Shown here one piece after another: positions 33,257 through 41,992 of a DNA stretch of 57,076 nucleotides (position 1 is its first letter; each line of letters starts with the position of its first letter). A program made the translations under genes and the position numbers. The notes under the pieces were generated by a model, which ran no database searches, was not told where the DNA came from, and saw only the letters and a program-made list of their open reading frames with translations. The DNA comes from an uncultured Dorea sp. (GTDB lineage: Bacteria > Bacillota > Clostridia > Lachnospirales > Lachnospiraceae): contig CAJUAM010000022.1 in the NCBI GenBank assembly GCA_910584615.1, positions 1 to 57,076 of the forward strand, read 5' to 3'.

Positions 33257-34645
33257 CTAAGCTAAGGCCGCCTTTATCATAATAGCGCACTCTATGCGCT
33301 TTCTTTGCATCTCGCACCCGATATCATAGGCATCATGGATCGTGCCGTGAAAATTATACGCATTTGCCATACAGCCTCCGCTGCAATAGAACTTCGCGAA
33401 ACAATTCCTGCACTTCTCCTTCGTATAGACATTGCAGCTTCGAAAATCATCCGCGATCTCCGGCTGTATGATCCCCTCATCTACATTGCCCATCAAAAAC
33501 TCTTCCTGACCTACAAACTGGTGGCAGGGATACAGATCCCCCCACGGTGTCACGGCCAGATATTCCGTACCGGAACCGCACCCTGACAAACGCTTTGCCA
33601 CACACGGCCCGCCTTCTAAGTCTATCATAAAATGGAAAAAATTAAAACCTTTTCCTGACTTTTCCCGTTCGATCATGATTTTTGCCAGCTTATCGTACTC
33701 TTTCATAATGACAGGAAGATCTGCCTTCTGTATGGCATAAGGGTCTGTGTCATTTCCCACTACCGGCTCTATAGACATCTGCTTAAACCCAAGATCCGCA
33801 AAATGCAGGATATCTTCTGAAAAATCCAGATTTTTCCTTGTAAATGTCCCCCGGACATAGTATCTCTCCTGCCCTCTGCTCTCTGCAAGCTTCTGGAACT
33901 TCGGCACGATCAGATCGTAGCTTCCTGCTCCGCTCCTGAAAGGGCGCATACAATCGTTTACTTCCCGCCTTCCGTCAAGACTCAGCACTACATTATCCAT
34001 CTCACGGTTGATAAACTCCTGGATCTCATCGTCAAGCAGCACACCATTAGTCGTCACCGTGAACCGAAAATGCTTATCATGCAGTTTTTCCTGTTCTCTG
34101 CCGTATGCCACCAGGTCTTTTACTACCTGCCAGTTTAGCAAAGGCTCTCCGCCAAAGAAATCCACTTCAAGATTACGGCGGCTGCCAGAATTCTCGATGA
34201 GAAAATCAAGAGCCTTTTTTCCCACTTCATAACTCATAAGAGCCCGTCTTCCGTGATACTCCCCTTCTTCCGCAAAACAGTATCTGCAGGCAAGATTACA
34301 ATCGTGGGCAATATGCAGGCACAGCGCCTTCACCACTGTCTTTCTCTTCTTTACATCCTCCAGAATGCACTCATAACAATCCGGCGTAAACAGCCTCCCC
34401 GCCCTGGTAAGCTCTGTTACATCCTCCAGAGCTTCTTTAAGGTCGCTTTCTATGTACCTGCCTCCAAGCCGTTCTTTCAGCAGTTCAAAGAAAGCACCGT
34501 CTTTTAATGTCTGCGCCGTATATTCTTCACCTTCTCCATCCAAACAGGCAATCACGTCATAACACAGCTCGTCCACTACATGGACCGCGCCGCTGTTCAC
34601 ATCCAGAACAATATTGTATCCATTACTTTTATACTGATGTATCAA
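33257..34645 (-). CDS. scfB: SCIFF peptide maturase, radical SAM/SPASM
   Basis: A 462-residue radical SAM enzyme that installs thioether cross-links in the adjacent six-cysteine SCIFF peptide (a ranthipeptide). An N-terminal RiPP-recognition-like region (1-90) is followed by the CxxxCxxC cluster site C116/C120/C123 (HDCNLACRYCF), FFGGEPLLN, and a C-terminal SPASM region (CGSGTEYLAV..., CRNCFAKFYCSGGC) for auxiliary clusters. The start is TTG at 34643-34645 with AGGGG 7 nt upstream; no other in-frame start is available near the N-terminus. It is 105 bp from the peptide gene and just upstream of secDF. Confidence 0.93.
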   Translation of the reverse strand: MIHQYKSNGYNIVLDVNSGAVHVVDELCYDVIACLDGEGEEYTAQTLKDGAFFELLKERLGGRYIESDLKEALEDVTELTRAGRLFTPDCYECILEDVKKRKTVVKALCLHIAHDCNLACRYCFAEEGEYHGRRALMSYEVGKKALDFLIENSGSRRNLEVDFFGGEPLLNWQVVKDLVAYGREQEKLHDKHFRFTVTTNGVLLDDEIQEFINREMDNVVLSLDGRREVNDCMRPFRSGAGSYDLIVPKFQKLAESRGQERYYVRGTFTRKNLDFSEDILHFADLGFKQMSIEPVVGNDTDPYAIQKADLPVIMKEYDKLAKIMIEREKSGKGFNFFHFMIDLEGGPCVAKRLSGCGSGTEYLAVTPWGDLYPCHQFVGQEEFLMGNVDEGIIQPEIADDFRSCNVYTKEKCRNCFAKFYCSGGCMANAYNFHGTIHDAYDIGCEMQRKRIECAIMIKAALA

Positions 34646-34750
34646 AATGCTACCCCTTTCAGTTTAAGGCTGTTTTTAAGCATTAAACAACAAGAAACAG
34701 CGACCCGTTAAAGACCGCTGTCCCGAGTATTCCTTTTTACTTAATCATCA

Positions 34751-34894
34751 CTATTTCTTCTGTTCACAGGTCTGATTTCCTACTGTGCACGATGTCTTAC
34801 ATGCAGACTGGCAAGATGTCTGGCACTCGCCGCAGCCTCCTTTTTTCACTGTATTGTTCAAAGTCTGTGTATTCAAAGTTTTCACATGCTTCAT
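34751..34894 (-). CDS. scfA: SCIFF precursor peptide (six cysteines in forty-five residues)
   Basis: A 47-residue peptide, MKHVKTLNTQTLNNTVKKG leader followed by a core with six Cys in the pattern GCGECQTSC...SACKTSCTVG...TCE. This is the near-universal Clostridia ranthipeptide precursor; the downstream radical SAM/SPASM enzyme forms thioethers to Thr or other residues. The final function is unknown. AGGAGG lies 9 nt before the ATG at 34894. The longer in-frame extension to 35041 overlaps the TIGR04086 gene and is rejected. Confidence 0.95.
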   Translation of the reverse strand: MKHVKTLNTQTLNNTVKKGGCGECQTSCQSACKTSCTVGNQTCEQKK

Positions 34895-35001
34895 AAATAA
34901 CGTCCTCCTATCTTTCTTATCCGCTCTGTAATGCAAAGTCTCATGCATTCGACTCGTCCGTAGTATTATATCACTCCGGCTGTGTTTTAGCAATCCTTTT
35001 C

Positions 35002-35376
35002 TTAAGAAATCATACCTCCTGCCATACCTCCTCCGGCGCACAGCACAAATGTAGTCAAGAGGTTTGCCGCATCGCCGTTGAGTCCTTTATAGACTCCCAG
35101 AGTGATCAGAAGCAGAAGCGCAAAATACATAACTCCCAGACTCAGTCCCCAGAAAAACTGCCGCACCTTCATAAGCTTCCCGATGATAAATCCGCCGATG
35201 AAGGTTGACAGTACATAGATTCCTACGATCGACGCGGACACCGTTCTTTCATTCAGCTCAAGTCTGTAAAGGAGCATTGCCAGTACTACTAAAAGAACAG
35301 CTGTGATAATATAAGAAGCGAGCAGCGATTTTAACATCCACATGATCTTTGGATTTTTCCGTATCCGTCTCTCCAT
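35002..35376 (-). CDS. TIGR04086-family small membrane protein
   Basis: A 124-residue protein with four hydrophobic helices (about 15-37, 45-68, 75-95, 103-122) after a basic N-terminus. It matches the TIGR04086 membrane family, typically found next to the SCIFF peptide in Clostridia. It might export, anchor or sense the modified peptide, but no function is proven. It lies 107 bp upstream of scfA and on the same strand. Confidence 0.8.
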   Translation of the reverse strand: MERRIRKNPKIMWMLKSLLASYIITAVLLVVLAMLLYRLELNERTVSASIVGIYVLSTFIGGFIIGKLMKVRQFFWGLSLGVMYFALLLLITLGVYKGLNGDAANLLTTFVLCAGGGMAGGMIS

Positions 35377-35436
35377 GCTATCCCTCCCTTGTCTAATACA
35401 AGGTATGAAAAGGATTTTAGAATTATTCCGAAAATA

Positions 35437-35985
35437 TCACTGCTCCATCTGTCTTCCTAAAAATCCCGCCGCACAGGATGCCATTTTCTGCTCCAGCTCG
35501 GAAAACTTTTTCTTTGCCTCTTTCGCAAGCAGGATCACTCCGCCGATCACGTCTCCCTCACAGAGAATAGGGCTTATGACTTCCTGGGCATACTCATCCT
35601 CCTGATTCGTTATGATCTTAATATATTTTTTATCATCCTCCGAGGCCATGACAGAATTTCTATCCTCCAGCACACGTTCTAACTGTTTGCTGATATATTT
35701 ATCCTGCAGATCTTTCTTACCATTCCCCGCAGCCGCCACGATCTGATCCGTATCACACACACATACCAGACATCCCATAGTCTGCGCAAGGCTTTCCGCG
35801 TACTGCTTCGCAAATGCCGACAACTCTCCGATCGGTGAATATTTTTTCAGGATGATCTCACCCTCCCGGTCCGTAAATATCTCTAACGGATCTCCTTCCC
35901 TGATCCTTAATGTTCTTCGGATCTCCTTCGGGATCACAACTCTTCCCAAATCATCTATTCTTCGTACAATGCCTGTTGCCTTCAT
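35437..35985 (-). CDS. spoVT: stage V sporulation protein T
   Basis: A 182-residue regulator. The N-terminal AbrB-type swapped-hairpin domain (GIVRRIDDLGRVVIPKEIRRTLRI, residues 5-28) is followed by a GAF-like C-terminal domain (about 55-180). SpoVT tunes late forespore (sigma-G-dependent) genes in sporulating Firmicutes. GGAGGAG lies before the ATG. Genes nearby are not sporulation genes except sigG/sigE about 16 kb away. Confidence 0.93.
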   Translation of the reverse strand: MKATGIVRRIDDLGRVVIPKEIRRTLRIREGDPLEIFTDREGEIILKKYSPIGELSAFAKQYAESLAQTMGCLVCVCDTDQIVAAAGNGKKDLQDKYISKQLERVLEDRNSVMASEDDKKYIKIITNQEDEYAQEVISPILCEGDVIGGVILLAKEAKKKFSELEQKMASCAAGFLGRQMEQ

Positions 35986-36022
35986 AAAATCTCCTCCGTC
36001 TTCGTATTCAGATATGCTGCTA

Positions 36023-37309
36023 TTATCTGTCAGAATTGGAGAAAATATGCATACACTGTTTCACTTCTTCTTTAGTGCATTCTATCTTCCCATACCTTGC
36101 TTTTTCATATAATTGATGAGCAATATGAAATTTTTGTTCTTTGTATGGTCCGCCGCCAAATATAAGCCCCGCCTTATCTTCCAGTTCATAAGGCGTCTCA
36201 CTTCCTTGTATATCCTGCTTCAGTCTGCGCTTTACTGCCCTTTTATATATCTTGCGGATCCTCCTGCCGTGAGAATGCCGGTTCTCCTTTTTCCTTTTAC
36301 TTTTCAGTTTTTCATTGATTTCTTCATCATCCTCCCCGAGAAAGATGATCTCATCCTCCCCGTCATCCGAGAATGCCCGCACTGCCCTTCGGACCGAAGA
36401 AATGACCATTTTAAGAGCCATATATGAAATCCACAAAAGCATAAGAATACATACCAGATCCGATGCCGCTTTCATCCAAGCCGGTGTCTTCCTTGCATTC
36501 TCTTTTATCCGCATAAGTTCCTCCATCATGTGATCCGTTCCTGTCTCTTTCTCATAGTCTTCCGTAATCCCGTCATTTTCCCAATGCAGTTCAAGCTTAA
36601 GTCTGGTCAGCGGTTCTTCATGGTAGATGTAAGCCGGAGCCATAAACAAAAGCAGCAGTATGAGTCCGATAGTAAGGAGACCGGTTCCTATCCTTTTCAT
36701 AGCTTTCACCGGAAGATTGGCAACATACCGGTTCTTTGCGGCAAACCCCAAAAGTCTGTTTAGATAGCAGTATGCCAGGCAGACAGCAGATTCCGCTGTC
36801 AGAAGTACAAGCATGAGCACAAGCAGTCCGTAGCGCCGAAAAAGAACAAGCCCCAGATACATCAGCACAAACAACAGACAATGAGACGGACCCGGACTGT
36901 CAAGTAGTGTCGGTACTTCCCACATTTCTTCACTTTCCTGCGCCCCTGCCTCCCCCGGCAGCTCTTTCATCTTTCTTCTGATCTCTCCCTGCCTGATCTT
37001 CACATAGCAGCGGAAGAGACAGACGAATACCGTAAGGCCTGCCGTAAGCATATGAGAGAAGAATAGTTTCATACCTCCTATAAGCACCGCCGAAAACAGA
37101 CAAAAAAGCGTCAGGCTTTTACACCTTAAGGCAACGATATCTGTCAGTACCACAGGGATTATCATCGCCATCCCCTGCGCTAAAAACAACAAAACCTCCT
37201 GTCCTCTCATATGTAAGACACCTGCCACAAGCACATAGACCCCTTCAAAAATCAGAAGATCGTGTACCCACGAAAGCAGGCGCAGCACAAAACTCTTCTT
37301 TCCCGTCAT
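36023..37309 (-). CDS. multipass membrane protein of a MoxR/DUF58 operon
   Basis: About 428 residues with six to eight hydrophobic segments in the first 230, an extracytoplasmic stretch (about 230-280), another TM (about 285-305), and a long basic cytoplasmic tail (RKKENRHSHGRRIRKIYKRA). It ends in a YEKARYGKIECTKEEV segment reminiscent of DUF4129-type C-termini. Function unknown; in such operons the third protein is often a transglutaminase or DUF4129 protein tied to the MoxR-DUF58 pair. Its start overlaps the DUF58 stop (ATGA), with GGGAG 8 nt upstream. Confidence 0.6.
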   Translation of the reverse strand: MTGKKSFVLRLLSWVHDLLIFEGVYVLVAGVLHMRGQEVLLFLAQGMAMIIPVVLTDIVALRCKSLTLFCLFSAVLIGGMKLFFSHMLTAGLTVFVCLFRCYVKIRQGEIRRKMKELPGEAGAQESEEMWEVPTLLDSPGPSHCLLFVLMYLGLVLFRRYGLLVLMLVLLTAESAVCLAYCYLNRLLGFAAKNRYVANLPVKAMKRIGTGLLTIGLILLLLFMAPAYIYHEEPLTRLKLELHWENDGITEDYEKETGTDHMMEELMRIKENARKTPAWMKAASDLVCILMLLWISYMALKMVISSVRRAVRAFSDDGEDEIIFLGEDDEEINEKLKSKRKKENRHSHGRRIRKIYKRAVKRRLKQDIQGSETPYELEDKAGLIFGGGPYKEQKFHIAHQLYEKARYGKIECTKEEVKQCMHIFSNSDR

Positions 37310-38460
37310 CCTTCCATCTCCCATCGAAAAACAGTGACTCCCCGCATACTTTTTCTGTACCCAGAACCCCCGGCAAATTCCCCTTCCTTAATACTTCCCG
37401 CAGACGATTCATTTCCCCTGTCAAAAAACTTTGGTATGACCCACAGCACCCCATTTCCTTTTTCTGCCAATGATACGATCGCTCCTGCCGTTTCCTCATC
37501 CTGATTCATAGATATGACCACATATATCACATCCGGCAGAAGCTTTTTTCTCTCCCTCTTAATCTCATCACAGATTTTCTCTGCCTCTTTATAGATGTCG
37601 ATGCGCGCAAGCTCTTCATAGAGCTTATAAATCTGTCCGGCCCCTTCTTTTAAATGAACCCGTTTCATCCCGTTTCCTGTCACCGTAATATCCATACGTT
37701 CCTTTACCATCCGAAAAGCCAGCGATGCCGCAATGCGGATCCCCTCCTCATTCAGCTTGTCCTGACGTATCATACCAGAATCTTTTGTATCCAGAATCAG
37801 CTTCATACGGATATTTGTAGTGGAATCAAACTGATTTACCAAAAGTCCCTGTCCCTTTGCAGATGCCTTCCAGTTGATCTGGTGCATCGGATCTGACGGA
37901 CGGTATTCCCTGATCCCGGAAAACTGGAACGGATCCGGGAACAGTCGGTTCTGTGTCACGACGGCCCCGGAAATTGCCCGGCATAACAATGCGATCCGCC
38001 GGCTGTCCACCAGTCTCGGATACACATACATAAAAGTCCTGAATTCCCGGTTGTCATGATAACTCCTCCGAAAGAAAAAATCATATCCAATCACATCTGC
38101 CTTTGTAATCTCATAAAACCCTCTCTTTTCACATACAAAAGGAAGTCTTCTTATCACCTTCTGCCGTACAAAAAGCGAAAAGATATCTCTCCGGTAGCTC
38201 TGGTCGGTCACATTGGCATTATCTTTTGCTTCCCCAAAATATTTAAGCCCCCGGTCCATTGCCAGATTCACCTCAAGGGCGGGAAGAGGAAGGTACTTGT
38301 CATTAATGATCTCTTCTCTCAGATAAGCCGATTCTCCCTCAAAGGCAGAACGGGTTTCAAATCCGATTGTAATGTTAAGTCCCCATTTCCAGTACCTTCT
38401 GTATAAAAACTCCTGCAAGAGATAAAACATGACAGCTCCCAAAAATAGTAATAACAGCAT
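37306..38460 (-). CDS. DUF58 domain protein
   Basis: A 384-residue protein with an N-terminal TM helix (MLLLLFLGAVMFYLL), a beta-rich middle, and the DUF58 core with REYRPSDPMHQINWKASAKG near residues 205-225. The C-terminal part resembles a von Willebrand A-like fold. DUF58 proteins partner MoxR AAA ATPases in envelope or protein-complex maturation; the client is unknown. It follows the MoxR gene by 14 bp and overlaps the next gene by 4 bp. Confidence 0.85.
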   Translation of the reverse strand: MLLLLFLGAVMFYLLQEFLYRRYWKWGLNITIGFETRSAFEGESAYLREEIINDKYLPLPALEVNLAMDRGLKYFGEAKDNANVTDQSYRRDIFSLFVRQKVIRRLPFVCEKRGFYEITKADVIGYDFFFRRSYHDNREFRTFMYVYPRLVDSRRIALLCRAISGAVVTQNRLFPDPFQFSGIREYRPSDPMHQINWKASAKGQGLLVNQFDSTTNIRMKLILDTKDSGMIRQDKLNEEGIRIAASLAFRMVKERMDITVTGNGMKRVHLKEGAGQIYKLYEELARIDIYKEAEKICDEIKRERKKLLPDVIYVVISMNQDEETAGAIVSLAEKGNGVLWVIPKFFDRGNESSAGSIKEGEFAGGSGYRKSMRGVTVFRWEMEG

Positions 38461-38474
38461 ATTCCTTTCTCCTC

Positions 38475-39419
38475 TTACCGTCTTTCCCAGTCTTCTGTCG
38501 GAAGCTTCACAGACTGCAGGATTTCTTCTATCACCTTTTTATCACCCTTGCCGCCCTCTGCCTCCGCAGACAGACTCAGCCGGTGGGAAAGCACCGGAAC
38601 CGCCACATCTTTAATATCCTCTGGCACCACATAGTTACGCCCCTGCGTCATGGCAAACCCTTGGGCGGCACGTACAAAAGCAAGGGTGCCTCTCGGACTT
38701 ACTCCGTGAATGACCCTTCCGTGCTTTCTCGTAGCATGAACCACCTCTATCATGTATTTCATCAGATCCCTGTGAACATATACTTCCCTGCACAACTTCT
38801 GAAGCTTTAAAAGCTCCCCGCTTTCGCATACATTTGTAAGTAAAGGGAGAGGCTCTTCGATCAGATACCTCTCTACCATGGAAAGCTCCTGACCCTGACT
38901 CATATCCTCCATAGAAATCCGCATGAGAAAGCGGTCCATCTGGGCTTCCGGCAGCGGAAATGTGCCAAGCGTCTCCAAAGGATTCTGTGTCGCAATCACA
39001 AAAAACGGCTCTTTTAGCTCCCTCGTCACTCCATCCACCGTCACCTGATCTTCTGCCATGCATTCTAACAGACTGCTCTGTGTTTTAGGCGTTGCCCGGT
39101 TAATCTCATCCGCAAGCAATATATTGCAGAAAACCGGCCCTTTCCGGAACACAAACTTCCCTTCCTTTGCATCATAATAATTAAGTCCTGTTACATCCGA
39201 CGGAAGAAGGTCTGGTGTAAACTGAACCCTCCCATACTGCGCATCTACCGATCTTGCCAGAGACTTGGCCAGCACTGTTTTTCCTGTTCCCGGAACATCC
39301 TCTAAAAGCACATGTCCCTTTGCCAAAAGCGCGGTAAGTATCAGCTTCATAGTACCCTTATTTCCAATCATGACTTTCGAAATATTATCCTGAAGTTCAT
39401 CCAGTATTTTTAACTCCAT
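38475..39419 (-). CDS. MoxR-family AAA+ ATPase
   Basis: A 314-residue AAA+ ATPase. Walker A is VPGTGKT (about 40-46), Walker B ILLADEINRA (about 101-110), sensor I near FFVIATQNP (about 143-151), and the lid domain extends to the end with HRLSLSAEAEGG. MoxR ATPases act as chaperone-like assembly factors with vWA/DUF58 partners, both encoded downstream in the same operon. It is divergent from yqeY, with about 200 bp of intergenic DNA holding promoters. Confidence 0.9.
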   Translation of the reverse strand: MELKILDELQDNISKVMIGNKGTMKLILTALLAKGHVLLEDVPGTGKTVLAKSLARSVDAQYGRVQFTPDLLPSDVTGLNYYDAKEGKFVFRKGPVFCNILLADEINRATPKTQSSLLECMAEDQVTVDGVTRELKEPFFVIATQNPLETLGTFPLPEAQMDRFLMRISMEDMSQGQELSMVERYLIEEPLPLLTNVCESGELLKLQKLCREVYVHRDLMKYMIEVVHATRKHGRVIHGVSPRGTLAFVRAAQGFAMTQGRNYVVPEDIKDVAVPVLSHRLSLSAEAEGGKGDKKVIEEILQSVKLPTEDWERR

Positions 39420-39509
39420 CCTTTCCCATCCCTTCTATAACTTTAATAATAATTATCCTGATTTTATTTTAACAAATCACGCTTCAATTAACCACAGCTA
39501 TTTTCCAAC

Positions 39510-39538
39510 TTGTCAACCTCTTTACAATCTGTTAAAAT
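39510..39538 (+). promoter_or_regulatory. sigma-A promoter of yqeY
   Basis: -35 TTGTCA (39510-39515), 17-bp spacer, -10 TAAAAT (39533-39538), about 85 bp upstream of the yqeY start. No other strong signal is seen in the 200-bp divergent gap. Confidence 0.65.
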
Positions 39539-39623
39539 GTGAACCGTAATCCAAAGGTATCCCGCTGGTATATCCTAACATCCACAACGGGAATTTTAGA
39601 AAATGTAAACGGAGGAATGACAT

Positions 39624-40070
39624 ATGAGTAAAATCGACGAAGTAAGGGCTGACATGGTAAAAGCTATGAAAGCCGGTGACAAGGGAAAAAAGGACACCTT
39701 ATCCCTCTTGTTATCCGCACTTAAAAATAAAGCAATCGACAAAAGGGAAGACCTGACTCCAGAAGAAGAAACACAGGTCATCCTAAAAGAGATCAAACAG
39801 GTAAAAGAAACCCTTGATATGACCCCAAAAGACCGAGAAGACATTATAAAAGAATGTACTGACCGCCTGAATATTCTGAATGATTATGCCCCGAAGATGA
39901 TGGACGAGGACAAAATCCGCGAAGTCATCAACGGCGTTCTTGCAGAGATGGGCATTGACTCTCCTACTGCAAAAGATAAGGGTAAAATCATGAAAGTACT
40001 TATGCCGAAAGTGAAAGGCAAAGCCGACGGCAAACTGGTAAACGAGATATTTACAACATTTCTGCAATAA
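39624..40070 (+). CDS. yqeY: GatB/YqeY domain protein
   Basis: A 148-residue, Lys/Glu-rich helical protein of the YqeY family, which resembles the tail domain of GatB (the tRNA-dependent amidotransferase subunit). Residues 1-90 form the first helical domain and KVLMPKVKGKADGKLVNEI near 128-146 the conserved C-terminal motif. A role in tRNA or amidotransferase function is suggested but not proven. GGAGG lies 8 nt before the ATG. It is one of very few plus-strand genes here and marks the left core boundary of the TIR cassette. Confidence 0.92.
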   Translation: MSKIDEVRADMVKAMKAGDKGKKDTLSLLLSALKNKAIDKREDLTPEEETQVILKEIKQVKETLDMTPKDREDIIKECTDRLNILNDYAPKMMDEDKIREVINGVLAEMGIDSPTAKDKGKIMKVLMPKVKGKADGKLVNEIFTTFLQ

Positions 40071-40111
40071 AATCAACAATTATACTTTTTTATCTGAAAT
40101 ACTCAAGTACA

Positions 40112-40158
40112 CAAAAATCCGGCAGACTCTTCCAAAAGAAGAAGCTGCCAGATTTTTT
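40112..40158. terminator. bidirectional terminator between yqeY and the TIR cassette
   Basis: AAATCCGGCAG ... CTGCCAGATTT with T runs on both sides (ATTTTTTAA on plus, GATTTTTGTG on minus). It can end yqeY and the convergent cassette. Confidence 0.8.
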
Positions 40159-40238
40159 AATAGATATAGAGTTAAGGTATCAGTCATTATCTATTTGAAT
40201 AATTATGTAACACCCTTGTTAACCATTCTTATCAAAGT

Positions 40239-41030
40239 TCAGTTTTCAGAGTCAAGAATCGCCTCCGCCTCTTTTTTATTAAGCAGCTTCTTGCTGATCC
40301 AAGCCTCAGGAACATCATGCGTACTGACTTTTACCCATATGATTCCTTTTGTTTCTTGTATCTCATTTTCAAAAATCAGTTCATCATCACCTTGTACTGT
40401 ACCAACAACATTATCTGAACGCTTCTCCGGTGAACTACGCAGGTTAGCCCCACCTTTCCCTTTAGCTCCAAGATGAAAAATTATACGTTCTGGCTCATCT
40501 ATCTCTTCCTCCTCATGTACTTTTGGAGTATAATATTGGTCTACAAACTTTTGAGCGCGCGCCACTTTCTTTTCCATAAACAAATTGATATCAGCACAGA
40601 CTCGTTGTGAATTTCCTGTCAACTCAGGTTCCATATAATATGGGATAATCAGGAATACACATGCCACCAATAAAATCAAAACATAAATTTTAGTAACCGG
40701 TATCCGTTTTCTGCCCTTCTGCCCGCTATCACCGTTTTCTTTATCATCCGTCCCCCCAGATTCTTCAAGCCAAATCCCCCATGAATTAAGCACCGAATCC
40801 ATTTTGCTACATATATCTTGCAACGCTGGAAATAATCTTGTCATCTGATATAGACACCATTGTCCTATTCGAATAAATCGTCCAAAACACCATGGAAGTA
40901 TCCATAGCGCTATCCCCATTGGAAGATACCAGACTGTCACAAATATAAGAACTATCACGGGATATGGTAAACGCAAGATATAATACTGAGCCATTGCCAA
41001 GTACACATATACTATGTCTTGTAACATCAT
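40239..41030 (-). CDS. membrane protein with C-terminal SH3-like domain (TIR cassette gene 4)
   Basis: A 263-residue protein. Residues 1-65 hold two hydrophobic helices; a charged cytoplasmic linker follows (about 85-110), then a third TM (about 112-130, IYVLILLVACVFLIIPYYM). The C-terminal region (about 190-255) looks like a bacterial SH3b domain: GGANLRSSPEK, VVGTVQGDDEL, IIWVKVST, AWISKKLL. SH3b domains bind peptides or wall components. Function unknown; last gene of the cassette, 17 bp after the SPFH-like gene. It might anchor or monitor the complex at the membrane (inference). Confidence 0.55.
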   Translation of the reverse strand: MMLQDIVYVYLAMAQYYILRLPYPVIVLIFVTVWYLPMGIALWILPWCFGRFIRIGQWCLYQMTRLFPALQDICSKMDSVLNSWGIWLEESGGTDDKENGDSGQKGRKRIPVTKIYVLILLVACVFLIIPYYMEPELTGNSQRVCADINLFMEKKVARAQKFVDQYYTPKVHEEEEIDEPERIIFHLGAKGKGGANLRSSPEKRSDNVVGTVQGDDELIFENEIQETKGIIWVKVSTHDVPEAWISKKLLNKKEAEAILDSEN

Positions 41031-41047
41031 TCTTCACCATCCTGACA

Positions 41048-41992
41048 TCATGATTTTTTCCACTGGAATGGTCTGCAATCCTCGTTTTCTTCCAGATCAT
41101 CTTTTTTAGTCTCGATTCGTTCTGAAGATACTGTCTGTTCGATTCCCGGAAGGATTTTTCCCAATACTCCTCCCATCTTGGATTCATCAATGATTCCTTC
41201 TTTATACAATCTCATAAGCATCTCAAAATTCATCTCTGTCTGCTCTTTTTTATCTGATTTCAAAATCTCAGATAACTCTCTTCCAGACATCTCTCCATTT
41301 ACGTGACTAATCAGATTTCCTGCATTTGCACCATACTCACTCATATACTTCCCCAGGCTATCCATCTTCATCTGTTTTAAATCTTCGGCATTTCTAGTCC
41401 TGAGTTGTTCTTCGAGTGCTTCTTTATCTATCCTATCAACAGCTATCTCATGCTTCCTCTGGCTGTCAAGCAGCTCCTTTGCCCCTTCATCTACATTTAT
41501 TAAAAATTCCAGAGAATATTCCAGATAAGATAATGTCTTAAGTTTTGTTTCAACCAACAGTCTTATTGCTTTTAACAATTCTGTTTGCTTTGAAAAACTA
41601 TACTCATGTCCAAGATCACCTTCTATACTTGATAATACTCTATTCAACTCTGCTGATAAAGAATACGTCCGGTTCAGATAAATATATTCTGGATCTGATA
41701 CATAATATCTCACATCCAATTCAACTGTAAAAAAATGACCATCTTCCTCACATTCTATTATTTTCTTGAATTTTTTTTCAAACCAGCCCCTTTGTATCTC
41801 CATAATTCTATCATATTTCCCATTTCTTAGCTCCGCTGACATAATCTTTCTTTTTTCTGTTGTGATAGTATACTTTGAATCATCCTTCGACTGAAAAAAT
41901 ACATATGCTCTTTCAGCATTTCCCCTAGGAATTTCCTGAAATCCCGTTAATTTTTTCTCTACTTCCCGAATCTCTATAATCTTATCTTCCAT
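41048..41992 (-). CDS. SPFH/band-7-like protein without a TM (TIR cassette gene 3)
   Basis: A 314-residue protein. Residues about 20-120 form a beta-rich domain in which VELDVRYYVSDPEYIYLN and the following helix match the pattern of the SPFH/stomatin core. A long charged helical region (about 120-230, QRKHEIAVDRIDKEALEEQL) follows, as in SPFH oligomers, then a linker with an acidic tail. No TM or lipid anchor is seen. SPFH proteins form membrane-linked rings or scaffolds. AAAGGAG lies 7 nt before the ATG; the start overlaps the upstream gene by 11 bp. The family call is tentative; function unknown. Confidence 0.45.
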   Translation of the reverse strand: MEDKIIEIREVEKKLTGFQEIPRGNAERAYVFFQSKDDSKYTITTEKRKIMSAELRNGKYDRIMEIQRGWFEKKFKKIIECEEDGHFFTVELDVRYYVSDPEYIYLNRTYSLSAELNRVLSSIEGDLGHEYSFSKQTELLKAIRLLVETKLKTLSYLEYSLEFLINVDEGAKELLDSQRKHEIAVDRIDKEALEEQLRTRNAEDLKQMKMDSLGKYMSEYGANAGNLISHVNGEMSGRELSEILKSDKKEQTEMNFEMLMRLYKEGIIDESKMGGVLGKILPGIEQTVSSERIETKKDDLEENEDCRPFQWKKS

